Part shown: in pieces, positions 25,610-38,500 of the stretch
Position numbering within the stretch: position 1 is the stretch's first letter
Layout: every line of letters starts with the position of its first letter
Assembly: GCA_003254925.1 (NCBI GenBank)
Contig: QANZ01020598.1
Coordinates: 87,582 to 151,581 of the forward strand
Length of the DNA stretch: 64,000 bases
Direction of reading: 5' to 3'
Source of the DNA: Chamaecrista fasciculata
Taxonomy: Eukaryota; Streptophyta; Magnoliopsida; Fabales; Fabaceae
Notes under the pieces: model-generated
What the model saw: the letters and a program-made list of their open reading frames with translations, nothing else
What the model was told of the DNA's origin: nothing
Databases searched by the model: none
Program-made: the position numbers and the translations under genes

Positions 25610-27600
25610 TACATTATCATGTTTTTTTTAAAAAAAAAAAAATTTAAACTACTTTTAAAAAGACTAAAATAATTTATTTGGAATAATGTCTAATTTTTTT
25701 TTATAAATATAGATAACAAAGAAATTTTAAACATTTACTTCAACATTATTTATGGCCTTTAGTTGCAAATGTTAAAGTTATACTTCGTACACATAACTAA
25801 AAATATAAAGATATTTTAATTGCAACTAAATCCTATCTTTTATTGAAAAAGAACTTAGTTCAATTCATCTTTGGAATTCAACGTAAAATATTGCAAATTT
25901 TAAATTAAAAACAATGCTATAATTTAATCATAGATATTTAAAATAACTTTTTTCAAATATTACAATATTACACACAATAAATAACCTGATCTAAAACTCA
26001 AATGAAATTTACGGGTTTTCCTTTCTTGCTTGAATACTTTCAGAAACTCCTATGCCTCCATTCTCACATCCTCATCCTCAATTTCTCCCTTAGCGCAATG
26101 ACAGAAAATTTGGGTAAAAATACTCTTCAACCAATGTTTTCATACTATGAAAATGGAATAATACCTGATTGCATTTAAAGACCTTACATATATGCTGACT
26201 AAATATGCAATGTAAAATCATTAAAAAAAAAATCCCCATATAATAAGTAAAATCCATTTTCACAGATGTCAATAACATCCAGCAAATAGAGGCACCTTGT
26301 TCACAGATGTCAATAACAACTGATTTACGCCATTTTGTTAGAATTATTCAACCTTACACGTGATGCATTGAAGTTTCCCCTGCCAAGAAAATTAGAACTG
26401 ATGTCAGTGAGAACAGGAAGTTTCAAATGTGGTCTAAGAAGAAAATTGTAGGCGAAGGTTCAGTTTTTCACTATATTCCCAACTATTTTGTCAACATAAC
26501 AGCATAAGTAAATTCAATCAGCCTAAGGACTTGTATCTTCAAATAAAAATGAAGAGAATGGATTCTCTGTAATGGAGGCTCCCTGTAGTTCTCTGAAATT
26601 GGATCATTATATGAATTTTCACCGTTGATGGTTTGACATGTCATGTCCCCTCCTAATGCTCAAAGGTCAAAACACACAGTTTCACTTTTGGGCACCTATT
26701 TTTTTTCTTCCAGCGGGCTCAATTTTTTTGTTCCACAACATTGAGAAATGATCCAATTGTAGAGAACTCCAAGGAACCCCAATTACAGAGGATCCATTCT
26801 AAAAAAAATGAGCGAGGATTTCCATCTGGAAACATTTACAAATGTGTTATACTCCAATAATCAACAGAGTTCATTACTGACAGTGCATGTTGACGGCAAG
26901 CAGTCACCATTCCAAATTTTTAAATAGCAAGGAAGTCAACTACTCGTGCTTCACATTACAACACACATCAACAATAAATGTTGGATGCTTACTAACTGAT
27001 GCATTTGGTTGCAACCAAACTACTTTCAAGGATATATCAACGGGAGAAGTAGAGAAATGTCTACTCATACTTCAAGATTTTAAAGGAGAAGAATAGAGGA
27101 TTACCATTCTAGATAAAATATCAAAATTTCCTTAACAATTATCACTAAGTTGAAGTGTATGCATAATTAGACCTTACATTGGATTGAAACAATAAAATTC
27201 TACTTTCATCATTAACCTCTAAAAATATTGAAAAGAAGAAAGGAGTTAATAGTTCTGCAATATCAGGTCCTAAGGATAGAGTGATATTCCCTCTAGGAAA
27301 GAGAGAATAACTAAAATTAGACCAAAAACATTTGTTTTTTTCCTTTTCAGTTAGGAGCAGAAGGGGTTGGGGGGGAATGCCTATGCACTGTAGTTCCATA
27401 GTCATACATTGCAATAACTAGTGCAAAAACTTCTATCTGCTCTAAACAATTAGGTACAAATTTCCCAAGTTTTTTTCCTCATAATCGAGACAACTCATAA
27501 AACTATTCTAAAGTGTACAAAATCCAACACAATCATGATCTTCCAAAATAAATAAATAAAAATAAAGTATTCAAGCCCGCTTGCCTCAAGAAGATGAATT
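25610..27600. other. intergenic, downstream of the uS17 gene
   Basis: No gene is recognisable. It contains an inverted-repeat element at 26553-26803 and a short direct repeat (ttcacagatgtcaataaca at about 26258 and 26299). The frames at 26090-26278, 26887-27096 and 27145-27414 show no known domain. Confidence 0.5.
26553..26803. mobile_element. inverted-repeat MITE, about 250 bp
   Basis: The left end agaatggattctctgtaatg and the right end (reversed agaatggatcctctgtaatt) pair over about 50 bp, continuing to ttggatcatt on both sides. The octamer AAAAATGA occurs at 26545-26552 and 26804-26811, a possible 8-bp duplication as made by hAT elements, though its simple composition leaves doubt. Confidence 0.6.
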
Positions 27601-27629
27601 AAGTAAATAAATTCAGACCTGAAGCTAAT

Positions 27630-28086
27630 TTATGAAGCAGGTGCTTGAGATGTGGAGCTTGGATTATCAGTCACAGGTATGGATGGTGGAACATATATTC
27701 TTGCCTTCTTGAGAATTTCAGCAACAACCCAATGCTTGTGCTTGCTCAAAGGCCTGGAAGGATCCAGTCGAACCTGAAACAACAAAAGAGAAAGCACTTT
27801 TTAATTTCCAGGGAAAATCAATAGTATAATCAATCAAGGGTAAGCAAATAATATTAACAAAAAATTCAAGCTGATAAACAAATCAGCATATTAGATAAAT
27901 GATGAATAAGTTCACATTACTGACTCGGTCACCAATGTTGCAAGCATTCTTCTCATCATGTGCCATAAATTTAGAGGTGCGTTTGATATAACGGTTGTAT
28001 ACTTTGTGGTGGAATAACCTGTCCACTGCCACCACCACTGATTTCTGCATTTTGTTTGACACCACTGTTCCTACAACCTGCTTCAT
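27630..28086 (-). CDS. uS17-type ribosomal protein (30S S17-like, organellar)
   Basis: Two exons, 28086-27925 and 27773-27630, phase 0, GT-AG (donor GTCAGT), give 101 residues. The N-terminal part [20 protein letters not shown] is the start of the S17 OB-fold, followed by [17 protein letters not shown] and [21 protein letters not shown], the signature region. S17 binds 16S-type rRNA early in small-subunit assembly. The protein starts directly at the S17 domain without a long transit peptide, as in Arabidopsis At1g49400 (EMB1129), so mitochondrial is more likely than plastid. An AG just before the ATG (tgcaggtttcaaatagaca) suggests a 5' UTR intron reaching back toward about 29000. The C-terminal tail is Ser/Pro/Thr-rich and variable in the family. 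Confidence 0.92.
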
Positions 28087-28099
28087 TGTCTATTTGAAA

Positions 28100-29060
28100 C
28101 CTGCAATCCTCAATTCAAAAGTACTTCAAAGGTATTAAAAGTAACATTAATTCCAGATTCTTGTCTCAGGACTATAAACAAGAACAACAAGTTGAAATCC
28201 CATAGAAACCACCCGTAAATCTACCTCCCTCAATCCAGTAAACTTCTGCCCTCACCTATCTGTCTTGCCACACAAGGCCCTCCAAAGCCATACTTGTTGT
28301 TTAATACTCAGATATCTGTCTATTGCACCATTTGAATCTACTTTCACAATCTCACGGTATAGACAGTTTTAGTTCTTGATCTCACAATAAGAAGACCAAC
28401 TAACAAACAAAGTAAACCACACTGCCCGAAACTTCATTAAATTTTACAATAATAGTCTTTTCAATCTGCGTAACTTGTGTGTCACATAACTAGTTGTTTA
28501 CATCTGAATTTACAAGTTTATACACAGATATCACACTATCCAATTACTTTTTCAGAGCCATTATCCGCAATGCCTATATACCTAAGAAACAGAACAGCTA
28601 CTTCCATTTGACCTTTAATTGACCTAAAACAGAGCCAAGCAGTATTTGAAATTAGCATCTTTTTAAGTCGATAATGAACGAGAAAGTTAGAAGTATTAGG
28701 CGTATACCCATTACCTTTATCATTATTTTTAATTATCATCGTCTCTTATTTCTAAGAATCAAAATAACTAACTAGGCGCACTCATCAAGTAAGCATTGCA
28801 AATCAGCATCTTTCACGGTCCAACCCATATCAAAATTAATCAGCCCCATTTAAAATTTTACAGAAACCATGACATTCAAAACTAGAAAGCAGCGATTCTC
28901 GGTAGAAATCAGTAGGAAAGGAAAATAGGGAGTATGCGCTCAAGATTCAAAAGAAACAAACCGAAGGAAAAAGGTGGGTGAAGCTAGGGCTCAGGGAAAG
29001 AGAAAGACCGATCAACCAACAACTAACCTGCTCGGAATTGGGCAGTACAGCGCGAAGTCA
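28100..29060 (-). other. probable 5' UTR intron of the uS17 gene
   Basis: No coding sequence is apparent. An acceptor precedes the uS17 start codon, and the promoter-like motifs lie near 29270, so most of this is likely an intron in the leader. The exact donor cannot be fixed. Confidence 0.45.
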
Positions 29061-29063
29061 CAG

Positions 29064-29136
29064 TGACGGCGACGGTGACGGAGATGGTGACGGAGATGGT
29101 GACGAAGACGGCGACGGCGACGGTGACGGCGAGGTT
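29064..29136. repeat. imperfect hexanucleotide repeat (ggtgac/ggcgac)
   Basis: About twelve units of the type gacggc, gacggt, gacgga, gatggt run through this stretch. It encodes an Asp-Gly run on one strand and Ser-Pro on the other, which explains the open frames here. It probably lies in the 5' leader or promoter of the uS17 gene. Confidence 0.8.
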
Positions 29137-29265
29137 AGGTTCTTGATTTTGGTCCGAAGAGGACAGCGAAGGGAGGAGGCGCGAGAGACACCGATGAGAC
29201 TGAGAGTGACGGAGAAGAGAAAGAGGGACTCAGGCTTCAATACATTTCGGGCCATTCTCACAAGT

Positions 29266-29302
29266 TGGGCCGGGGGCCCAATCAAAATTCGATTCTGGCC
29301 CA
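29266..29302 (-). promoter_or_regulatory. site II (TGGGCY) cluster of the uS17 promoter
   Basis: Three TGGGCC/GGCCCA motifs lie at 29266-29271, 29275-29280 and 29297-29302. Clusters of site II elements, bound by TCP factors, are typical of promoters of ribosomal protein and mitochondrial genes in plants. Their place upstream of the uS17 gene fits that role. Confidence 0.6.
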
Positions 29303-29363
29303 AGTTTAAATATAAATTTGTTATTTAGGTTGCTGCTCTTCTAAATTTCTTTTCTTGAACCAA

Positions 29364-29434
29364 ATATATATATATATATATATATATAAATTAATAAGCT
29401 TTTTTGTTCAAAAAAAAATTAATAAGCTTTTTTT
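29364..29434 (+). mobile_element. AT microsatellite followed by an ultrashort A-tailed insertion
   Basis: An (AT)n tract fills 29364-29388. Direct repeats AAATTAATAAGCTTTTT at 29388-29404 and 29416-29432 flank the short insert GTTC plus A residues. Confidence 0.5.
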
Positions 29435-29462
29435 TCAATATTTTGACCGAATAAAAAAAATT

Positions 29463-29727
29463 GAGTAAAATGACAATTTGGTCTCTAAAAGATTATGGAA
29501 CTGACAATTTAGTCCCTGAAAGATTGAAATACACAGGTTTGTCTTTGAAAGATCAAAATAATATACTAATTAGTCTTTTTTATATATTAAATAGTATATC
29601 GTTTTAATCTTTTAGGAAATAAAAAGTATATTGTTTTAATCTTTTAGGGACTAAATGTGTATTTTAATTTGTCAAAACTGAATTGTCAGCTCGGTGATCT
29701 TTCAGGGATCAAATTGTTAGTTTACTC
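29463..29727. mobile_element. palindromic Mutator-type MITE, family B copy 3
   Basis: A 265-bp palindrome starting GAGTAAAATGACAATTTGG and ending ttgttagtttactc. The flanking nonamers AAAAAAATT and AAAAAAAAC match at 7 of 9 but are low-complexity. Confidence 0.75.
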
Positions 29728-29739
29728 AAAAAAAACTTC

Positions 29740-31230
29740 TTTTCAATTTTACAATATATTTCTATTACATTTTACAATAAATTAATTATTTAGTTAAAAA
29801 ATGGATTTATATATTTATTTTCAAAAATGAAAATTTATAAAATTGAACTCTTCAAAAATATAATTACAATAAGGGATTGAGCCCCTCAATTCTATTTAAT
29901 AATCTAAGGGCCAAAAAATATTTAGGTTTTACGCCAATGACTCAGCGGTGCAAAAGATCTTCCTTATTTGAAAGATATGCCGAATGTATGTTTACATGTT
30001 TTCAAAATTGTAAAAATTTGGTTTTGTGCTTCTACTTGAGTCGCTTGGCGCAATGTAAAATTAATGTGCAATTTTATGAAAACGTGTTGTTCGAACTCCC
30101 TAAAACTACAATTTGGGTCATTCTACGTGAGTTTTTCTCATATCAACACGAATTACGTCCTCGTATCCTTGGATTTATTCATATAATCCATCTTTCGCAT
30201 CGAAGAATTAAAAACTTTGGCCGATAGAATTCTTTAGTTGACGCATTTATCATGATCCTTGAAATTCTCACTTCTATTCATCTTTGCCATTTCAAAATAA
30301 TGGAAAATATTACCCTACAAAGTGGATAAGTATGAGATTTGATTTTTACCAATGATGATAAACTAATAAAACAACAATACAATAAAAACTATAAAAATGA
30401 CTAAAATACTTAAAACTAACTAAAAATACAAAAAAACAAACAATTAACTCTAATTAGGCTCAAATCTCATTAGAATAATATAAAAGCCTTTTAAATAAGC
30501 CTTAAATAAACCTTGGATAATTCCAATTTATAAAGTTTTCACTTTCATCAAATTAATCGACTCAGACATAAGTGATCTGAAGAGTGTGAGGGTAAGGCAA
30601 AGGGGCATATATTTTCTCACGGTTGTGTGATGAGAATAGAATAGTTAGACAACTAATCATTCCTCACACACTCTCCACAAGAAAAATAGGTTGTTTTTAG
30701 AGTACTAAGTTAAGTTGATGATGATGACTCAAGTGAATATCCCATTGAGGAGATGTTTTGCCAACAACTACGGTCTTACTTAACCATTAATTATGCACTT
30801 CCATCAAGAAGAGGAGGATCTGCAATGCATCGAGAAGAGTGTGTAGACGCACATCCAGTTGCTAAGTCCAGTGAGAGTAATACTTACGAGGATCATGTTT
30901 TTCATGGAGCATAATTCAAGAGGAATACTAGCCTAGTAACTCCTCATGGTCCCTAAGATTGTTCAAATGGCTCTTTTTGATCCTTCTAGTAAAAAAGTGG
31001 ATAAGGAGAGAGTAAGTATGAGACATGTTGGATTTGCCTCGCATTGCAAGACATTTTTGAGAACAAATGTGCTCTTAGAAGTTAAAGGGAGGCAGATGGG
31101 TGAATCGATTACATACTAGGCACGTTAAGCAGGGAAAAGGTTCACAAAACAAGAAGGTATCTATTGGGACGAATTAGAAGCTATATATGTGCCAACTTTT
31201 GAAGAGTTGTTTCTCTGCCCAGTTAAAATC
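29740..31230. other. gene-free stretch, origin unclear
   Basis: The frame at 29877-30227 (116 residues) has no domain I recognise. The part around 30700-31200 has higher GC and short stop-free segments and may be a decayed transposon interior, but I found no diagnostic motif. Confidence 0.4.
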
Positions 31231-31386
31231 ACTTGCAAATAAGATCAAATCGTGTCTCGGAAGTATTTTTGGAACCAATTTAAAAACATCATAGAAGCAT
31301 ATAGGACCAATCTAAAACAAATGAAAGATAAGAGACCAATTTAAAATCTACCTCATACGACATAAGGGACCAATTTGAGACTTTGG
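31230..31386. mobile_element. half copy of a GGTCC palindromic MITE
   Basis: It carries only phrases of one arm (gggaccaatttgagactttggcc at the right end, gagaccaatttaaaatc inside), as in the right arms of family A elements. The left arm is missing. Confidence 0.5.
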
Positions 31387-31389
31387 CCT

Positions 31390-34320
31390 ATTTTTAAATT
31401 AAATTTAAAATTTTTATTTTTTAAAAATTAAATCATTAATTTACTTTATTTTTAATTCATCGTCTGGCTCTTAGAAGATTCTAACGGGTCTAGTGAAAAT
31501 GCCCTCTTAATTGATTGATCTAAAGAAGACATTTACTTCCAATATATTTCTACTTGTTCCCATAGATTTCAATATGACGACGATGTAGGACGAGGTTGAT
31601 GCAGTGTATTTATTTATGCATGACGCCATCTGTAATGAAAATGACCAGAACCAAAGGTCTATGAAAGTAGGTGAACTATTTATACTCTGTAATTACTCTC
31701 TACATGTTCTAAATTAAATGATGATATGAGAATAATTAATTCACATGATTATAAATAAACGTTCAATTATACAATAAATTAAACTCTCCACATATACTAA
31801 ATGAATACACATTCACTATCTTAACTAGGAATTGCTCTCTATCAGTTGCTTATGATCACTTGATTACTTATTTCTTCCTTCTTCTGGGCTTCTTTGATTT
31901 ATCGTGTTATCTCTGGAAAAAGCATTTAACGAATTGTTCATTTAATAAAAAAGGGACAACGATATACGGTATTTATGACTTACAACAACATGTACTTATC
32001 CTTCTCTTTAATTCTTATCTGTACTCTTTCCTTCTCTTCAAGTCATTCATGCTCATTCACACGTACAATTCTTAGAGCTGAAATTTTGTTGTGTCCATTA
32101 AATTAAAGTCTTTAAGCTCTCTGAAAAGAAATCAATGCATTGAGTTCATACAAATATGTCACTAATAAGCTTTATCACTTAAAATATCTAATTTTGCATG
32201 CAAGCTTTCGGAATTTCTTGAATTTTCTTTGGCATTTAAGTTTGCTTCATTCCTCCTTCCTTCCTTCCTTCACTATGATGGTGATGGAACCTGAAAAAGC
32301 TTCTGCAATTAATGATTACATGAGAATCAAGTTTCACATATCCATCTTAATTCTTACCTTTTTTTTGTTTTTCCTCTTCAAATGCTTCTCCTTGATGATG
32401 TATCACTTCTAAGATGATTGAAACAGAGCCTAGAAGTCAATAGATCATGAAGGTTGTGACAGATACAGATTAGTGGGGATGAATCTAAAGCATAAAACCA
32501 TGAGTGAAATGAAGCTATATATGTATGATTTTTTTTTTTTTTTTGTCGATAGAATCTATGTTGGGATGAGAAACACAAGAAAGTTTGGAGACTAACTTTT
32601 TGTCACCTTGGCCTATACCCTTTTTCTTGCGCATATATATATAGAAGGGAAATGATTTATTTATTGAAATATAAGTCAATATTAAAATAGTTATATTAAT
32701 CAATATTATACTATCAATAGAATAAGAATACTCATAGTTAAGTTAATTTTACAAGCTAGATCATTTCTTTGAGAGGGTTAAGAGTCATACTAATAATATG
32801 TGACTCTATTATAACCATAAGTGAAACATAGTTAAATCCAATGAGACAATAATATTCTATAAAAAATTAATAACTTATTATAGATGCATTATGATAGAGA
32901 TATTGCTAATTTATAATTTGAGTATTTGATAAGAATAATACAATAGGTTGGTGTCATGTCTTAGATTCAAGTATTGTTAGAGATATTTTTATTAAAAGAG
33001 TTTCATTCTGCTTTTGCGACCTCCTAACTTGTATAAGAATAAGTACCCATATACTTTGTTATTATAGTAAGAAAAAAGAGAATGAGAGTGAGAAGATCTC
33101 TAAAACTATGGAAAGAATGAAGGTGGTGCATGAAGGGTTAAACTAGAAAATGGGAAAATTAGAGTATGAAATCATTGAAATTGTGGTACTACATATAAAT
33201 AAAGAAGAGGGCTCCTTTTGTGGCGAAATATTTTATTGTTGCTATTTATTGCGTACCTACATTCCTTTTTATTTCATATCCATCCCTTGAATACAAAGCA
33301 AAGCAAAACATTGTTTTTTCTCTTTCAAAATTGTATATCAAACTATTCATTGGAAAGAATGTTGGTGTCCTGTCTTGCAACTTATGAATTTATATATATA
33401 TGTCATGACTCAACTTGTATAATCTAATTAATAATCTTGAATTATTAGATAAAAAATTAGTTAGTTTAGGAAAATAACAAATTAATTAGTTGGGGAGAGT
33501 CAAGATGTTAATATGATGATCTATATATATATACATATATTCTCAAAAGAAATGATGATGATGATGAATACAGCACAATGGAGAAGTAGATAGATGTTCG
33601 TGTGGCTTTATTTGTTAGCTTCTAAGTTTGTTTTGTATGATTAAAAAGTAGATGCAATTATCGCCTAAGAATTACAATACTCAAAGATTAAATAATTACA
33701 TCAAAGGCTATTGTAGATGCACGAAAGAGAGTGAATGAATAGGAATAACTTGAAGCAGAAAGTGATTTGTAATCGCCATGAAATGTAAAATACAATACAA
33801 TACAAAGTGTTAGTGAAATTATTGGTTTGAGAAAGTGGGGTTTGGTTAGAGAAAGTGATTTTGTGTTAGTGCCACTTTTTGAAACTTCTTGATTTTGGGT
33901 TTTAGGAAAAAAATTGATGAGGTTACTTGTTGTAAATTATTAACATAATATTAAAATATTACTAATAATTCGGTATTTATTTTTCAGGGCTTTTGCCTTT
34001 TAATTTAGAGAAAAGCAATCAAAGTAAAATTATGAAAACCTCAAGCAATGACAAGTACAATTTGTGAAACTCTTATGTAAAAGAAATTTTTAGATGAGGA
34101 GTGTATAAATTATTCATCAAACGAAAGTATAAAATAATTAACTTTTTAAATTGATTTTTCAGAGTACAACCTTTATATATTCTTTTCATTCATATATTAA
34201 AGTAACATATATAAAATTTCCATATAATATCAAAATAACAAAATTAATTAGAAATTTAATCATTCAAAGAGTTAATTGAAATAATTGCATTTTAAAAATG
34301 GAAATAAAATAATTAAGTAA
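31390..34320. other. gene-free AT-rich stretch
   Basis: I see no gene, RNA or clear transposon. The frames at 31860-32075, 32140-32412 and 33218-33427 are hydrophobic, T-rich and without homologues I recognise. Confidence 0.5.
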
Positions 34321-34326
34321 ACATTC

Positions 34327-34376
34327 TTACATATTTATTATTATTTTTTTGATATATGATTACATATTTATTATTA
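34327..34376 (-). mobile_element. ultrashort A-tailed insertion with 17-bp direct repeats
   Basis: TTACATATTTATTATTA at 34327-34343 and 34360-34376, perfect over 17 bp, flank a 16-bp insert that reads TCATATATC plus seven A on the minus strand. Confidence 0.5.
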
Positions 34377-34461
34377 AATTCACCCATCATTAAATGACTC
34401 ATAAATTCCTCCATCATAACTCATTCAAAGATTTATTGAAATAACTGCATTTTAAAGTCAA

Positions 34462-34553
34462 NNNNNNNNNNNNNNNNNNNNNNNNNNNNNNNNNNNNNNN
34501 NNNNNNNNNNNNNNNNNNNNNNNNNNNNNNNNNNNNNNNNNNNNNNNNNNNNN
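34462..34553. other. assembly gap (92 N)
   Basis: A run of N. The sequence right of it begins inside a transposon-like end, so the gap probably hides repetitive DNA. Confidence 1.
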
Positions 34554-34866
34554 GCTGAAAACAGGAAACGTCAAAAAGACGTTTCCAGTATTTCCAAAAA
34601 CAAACTTATGATATTTTGCAACATTACACAAAAGTAAACTATTTAATCATGTTAATATCATCATTTAGCTATAATCAAACTTAAAAACATATAAAAATTA
34701 GTGTTATTCAAGTAAACATAATTTAAATATGAATGAAACGATTTTTTAACTTTATAAAACAAACATATTTCTTAAATATTGAAAATTTTGAAATGAAAAT
34801 AGAATTCTAGAAATGGAAACAGAAAATGAAAACAGGAAACATTTTCTTAAACCAATCAGGCCCTTA
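34554..34866. mobile_element. right part of a DNA transposon-like element
   Basis: It ends tttcttaaaccaatcaggcc followed by cttaggg. On the reverse strand this reads GGGCCTGATTGGTTTAAG, a form common for terminal inverted repeats of plant hAT or Harbinger elements. gacgtttcc and ggaaacgtc form a small hairpin at its left. The matching left end may lie in or before the assembly gap. Confidence 0.4.
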
Positions 34867-34951
34867 GGGTGTAAAAATCTAATGCCACAATTACATGAAT
34901 GATTGTTGAGAGACTCACTTATTTAAATTAACCAACATCTAATTCTAAATA

Positions 34952-35217
34952 GAGTAAACCAATAATTTAACCCCTAAAAATCACCAAGTTACAACTTTAA
35001 TATCTCAAATATTGAAATATACAATTTAATCCCTACAAGATCGAAACAACATACTTGCTAATCATTTTTATACACTAGAGAATATATCATTTGATTATTT
35101 CAAAGACTAAAGAGTACATAATTTAAATCTTTAAATGAATAAACTTTGTATTTCAATTTTTTAGAGATTAAATTGTTAACTCAATAATTTTTTAAGGATC
35201 AAATTATTAATTTAATC
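34952..35217. mobile_element. palindromic MITE, family B copy 4 (diverged)
   Basis: It starts GAGTAAACCAATAATTTAAC and ends attaatttaatc with the family B internal phrases, but the arms are more diverged than in other copies. No target duplication is clear. It lies about 320 bp upstream of the receptor kinase start. Confidence 0.6.
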
Positions 35218-35540
35218 AATTTTAATATTTATCATCTAATCAAAGCTCATCACAAAAACATTACAAAAAGTTTCAATCTTTCTCTCTCACAATTTGCTTC
35301 TCTTCTACTTTACTCTACCGTTGGCAAGTCTTTTTGGCGGGGGGCTGTGGGTCCCATTGATTAAAATCCCGTCCTTCTCAGTTCATGTCTGTCTCTCTTA
35401 AATACTACTCATCTTCTTCTTCCTCCTTCCTCTTCTCATTCATTCACTCACTACTTCATATACCAACCCATCAAATTCCCTTTCTTCCATTTTCTCTCTC
35501 ACAGAAAAAAATCATTCCTTTACTTTCATACCATAACCCC

Positions 35541-38500
35541 ATGAACAATCTTTCCTTCTTCTTCTACCTTCTCTTTTTCCTCTTCCCTCGCTCCCTCCTT
35601 TCTCTCTCCTCCGACGGTCTCGCTCTTCTCTCTTTAAAATCCGCCATCGACCAGTCTCCGGCGGCCTCCGCCGCCTTCTCCGACTGGAACGACGGCGACC
35701 CCACTCCCTGTCAATGGTCCGGCATTTCCTGCACCAACATCTCCGGCTTCTCGGAGCCTCGCGTCGTCGGAATCGCTCTCTCCGGTAAGAATCTCCGGGG
35801 ATATTTACCTTCCGAGCTAGGAAGCTTAGTGTATCTCCGTCGTCTCAACTTACATGACAATAATTTCTACGGTTTCATTCCCGTTCAGCTCTTCAACGCC
35901 ACTTCGCTTCACAGTATTTTTCTCTACGGTAACAATCTCACCGGTCCTCTCAATCCTTCGATCTGTAACATCCCGAGGCTTCAAAACCTCGACCTCTCCA
36001 ATAATTCCCTTTCCGGTTCTATCCCTGGCGAACTCAAGAATTGTAAACAACTTCAGAGGCTGATTCTCGCTCGGAACAAGTTCTCCGGCGAGATTCCTAA
36101 AGGGGTTTGGTCGGAATTGGAGAATCTGATTCAACTTGACCTCTCCGCGAACGAGCTTGAAGGTCCGATTCCGGATGATATCGGCGAATTAAAATCTCTC
36201 ACCGGTACGCTCAATCTTTCTTTCAACCACTTATCAGGTAGAGTTCCAAAATCTCTGGGTAATTTACCCGTCGCCGTGAGTTTCGATCTTCGGAATAATA
36301 ACCTAAGCGGCGAGATACCCCAAACGGGATCGTTTGCTAACCAGGGTCCGACTGCATTTCTGAACAATCCTCAGCTATGTGGGTTTCCTCTCCAGAAAAA
36401 CTGCGGCAATTCGGGTTCGCCGGAGAGTCCGGGCTCATCCCGGGAGCCCGACAACCGTTCGACGAAAGGCCTGAGTCCAGGATTGATCATTTTGATTTCA
36501 GCAGCTGATGCAGCTGGGGTTGCTTTGATTGGCCTAGTGGTGGTGTACATATATTGGAAGAAGAAGGATCATTCTAATGGATGTAGCTGCACTGGGAAGA
36601 GCAAGTTTGGTGGTGGGAATGAGAAGGGGCATATTTGCTCTTTCCCATGTATCAATGGGTTTAAAAGTGATGATTCAGAAATGGAGGAAGCTGAGAAAGT
36701 AGAGGGTGGTAGAGGGGAAGGGGATTTGGTAGCCATTGATAAGGGTTTCAACTTTGAGCTTGATGAACTTCTAAGGGCTTCGGCTTATGTGTTGGGGAAG
36801 AGTGGATTGGGGATTGTTTATAAAGTGGTTCTTGGAAATGGAGTGCCTGTGGCTGTGAGAAGATTAGGGGAAGGTGGAGAACAAAGGTATAAGGAATTTT
36901 CTGCTGAGATTCAGGCCATTGGGAAAGTGAAGCATCCTAATATTGTGAAATTGAGAGCTTATTATTGGGCTCCTGATGAAAAGCTTCTGATTAGTGATTT
37001 CATCTCCAATGGCAATTTGGCCAATGCTCTTCGAAGTGAGTTCTTATGAAAATTCATTCATTCATGCCTAATTTCTTCTGTTTTCTATGTTTGCTTTGGC
37101 GTGTTGGATTCAATTAGAAGATGTTGACTTCCGTTTCTACACTATAACAGTTGACATATATGCATAGCAGAGTAGAGAACATGGCTGATTATAGTGATCG
37201 CTAATTAACTTTAATTTAATATGGAATGGCTTATGGATCACTAAATAGAAGCATCATATTTAATAATGATATTTTATTGGGCATGTGGAATATCAACTTT
37301 ATTTATTGCCTTTGGCTTAGAGAGGTATGTTATTTAAATGATTTGGAATATGGTTGAGTTGGCTTTCCAGTTTCTTGGCACCTTCTGTCTGAACTATGAG
37401 TCGCCAGAAATAATTGGTTTATCATGACATATTATAGGAGTGATTTTGGAATTTCCCGCATTAGGTTCTGTATGAACTTTTATATATTGCATGTTTAGTT
37501 AGAGTGATAGTAATTACAGAAAGCAAGTTTCATTTTCTTTTGGAATCTTGCTTAATTTCTGCTTAGAGCATGTGCCTTTCTACTATGCCACCAAGGATAT
37601 TATTGTATGCAAGTGTAAAGGCCAGAAACAGAGAAGTTGGGTTTGGATTTGGTGTTTGTCTCCTTGATGATTGATTTTTTTGTATCAAGGATGCTTAGAT
37701 TGACCAAAATAAAATAACATGAATCCTGAATTATGATTTTAGGTGAGCCTTTAGGTTGATGTAACATTTATGAGAAACCTTATCTTTTGGTTGCTGAATT
37801 TGTCTCAACACTACGATTTAGTCCCTGAATATTGGAAATACTGAAACATACATTTTGGTCCTAGATATTTTTTTTTTACAAACATTGATTAATTAGTTCC
37901 TGAAACCTTTTTTGTGGGGATTAAATTATTTATGTTTGTAAAAAATTAAGGACCAAAAAGTGTATTTTTAATATCTAAGGACTAAATCAAAATTTTGGAA
38001 CAAAATTTAAGGACTAAAGAGTAAGTTTTCTCAATATTTATTGATAGGGTAGGGGGCGTTAGATCCGAGGAATGGTTTGGTCAGAAAGTGGTAATGACGT
38101 CCCTCATTGAGGGTCATTGGGTCAGTAAGAATTAAGAAAGACATCTCTAATGACATTCACCATGTGTCTCAGAATTGAATGAATGACAATATGGCACCCA
38201 TGTGGGGGACCAACATCTTCTAGAGTCTAGACCTTTTAATACTCCTCATTGAGCCACTCAACATACCAAATCCCTTCTAGGTGGCATTGAAAAATAAATT
38301 TAGGTAATACAGATATGAAAACTAACTTCATTATTAACATATGGAGATGGGTTTAAATTTTGAGATCTCTCGATAATTATTCACCCCACTTATTTCTAAA
38401 TCAAATCTAATGATTTTAGTTAATCAGTTCCATCATTAAAAAAAGTGTAATCATGTAGGGATTTTTTTTCTTTTATAAAATTTGTTTTGACACATTTATG

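Noticed and set aside
28978-29328. 116-residue frame with an Asp-Gly run
   Set aside because: It is produced by the hexanucleotide repeat and continues into promoter motifs; no homology that I recognise.
32140-32412. 90-residue hydrophobic frame
   Set aside because: T-rich sequence easily gives Phe/Leu-rich frames; no conserved motif, no start context or splice partner.
35385-35540. Upstream in-frame ATG of the LRR receptor kinase
   Set aside because: It would bury the signal peptide 52 residues inside the protein; the ATG at 35541 gives a proper secretory start.
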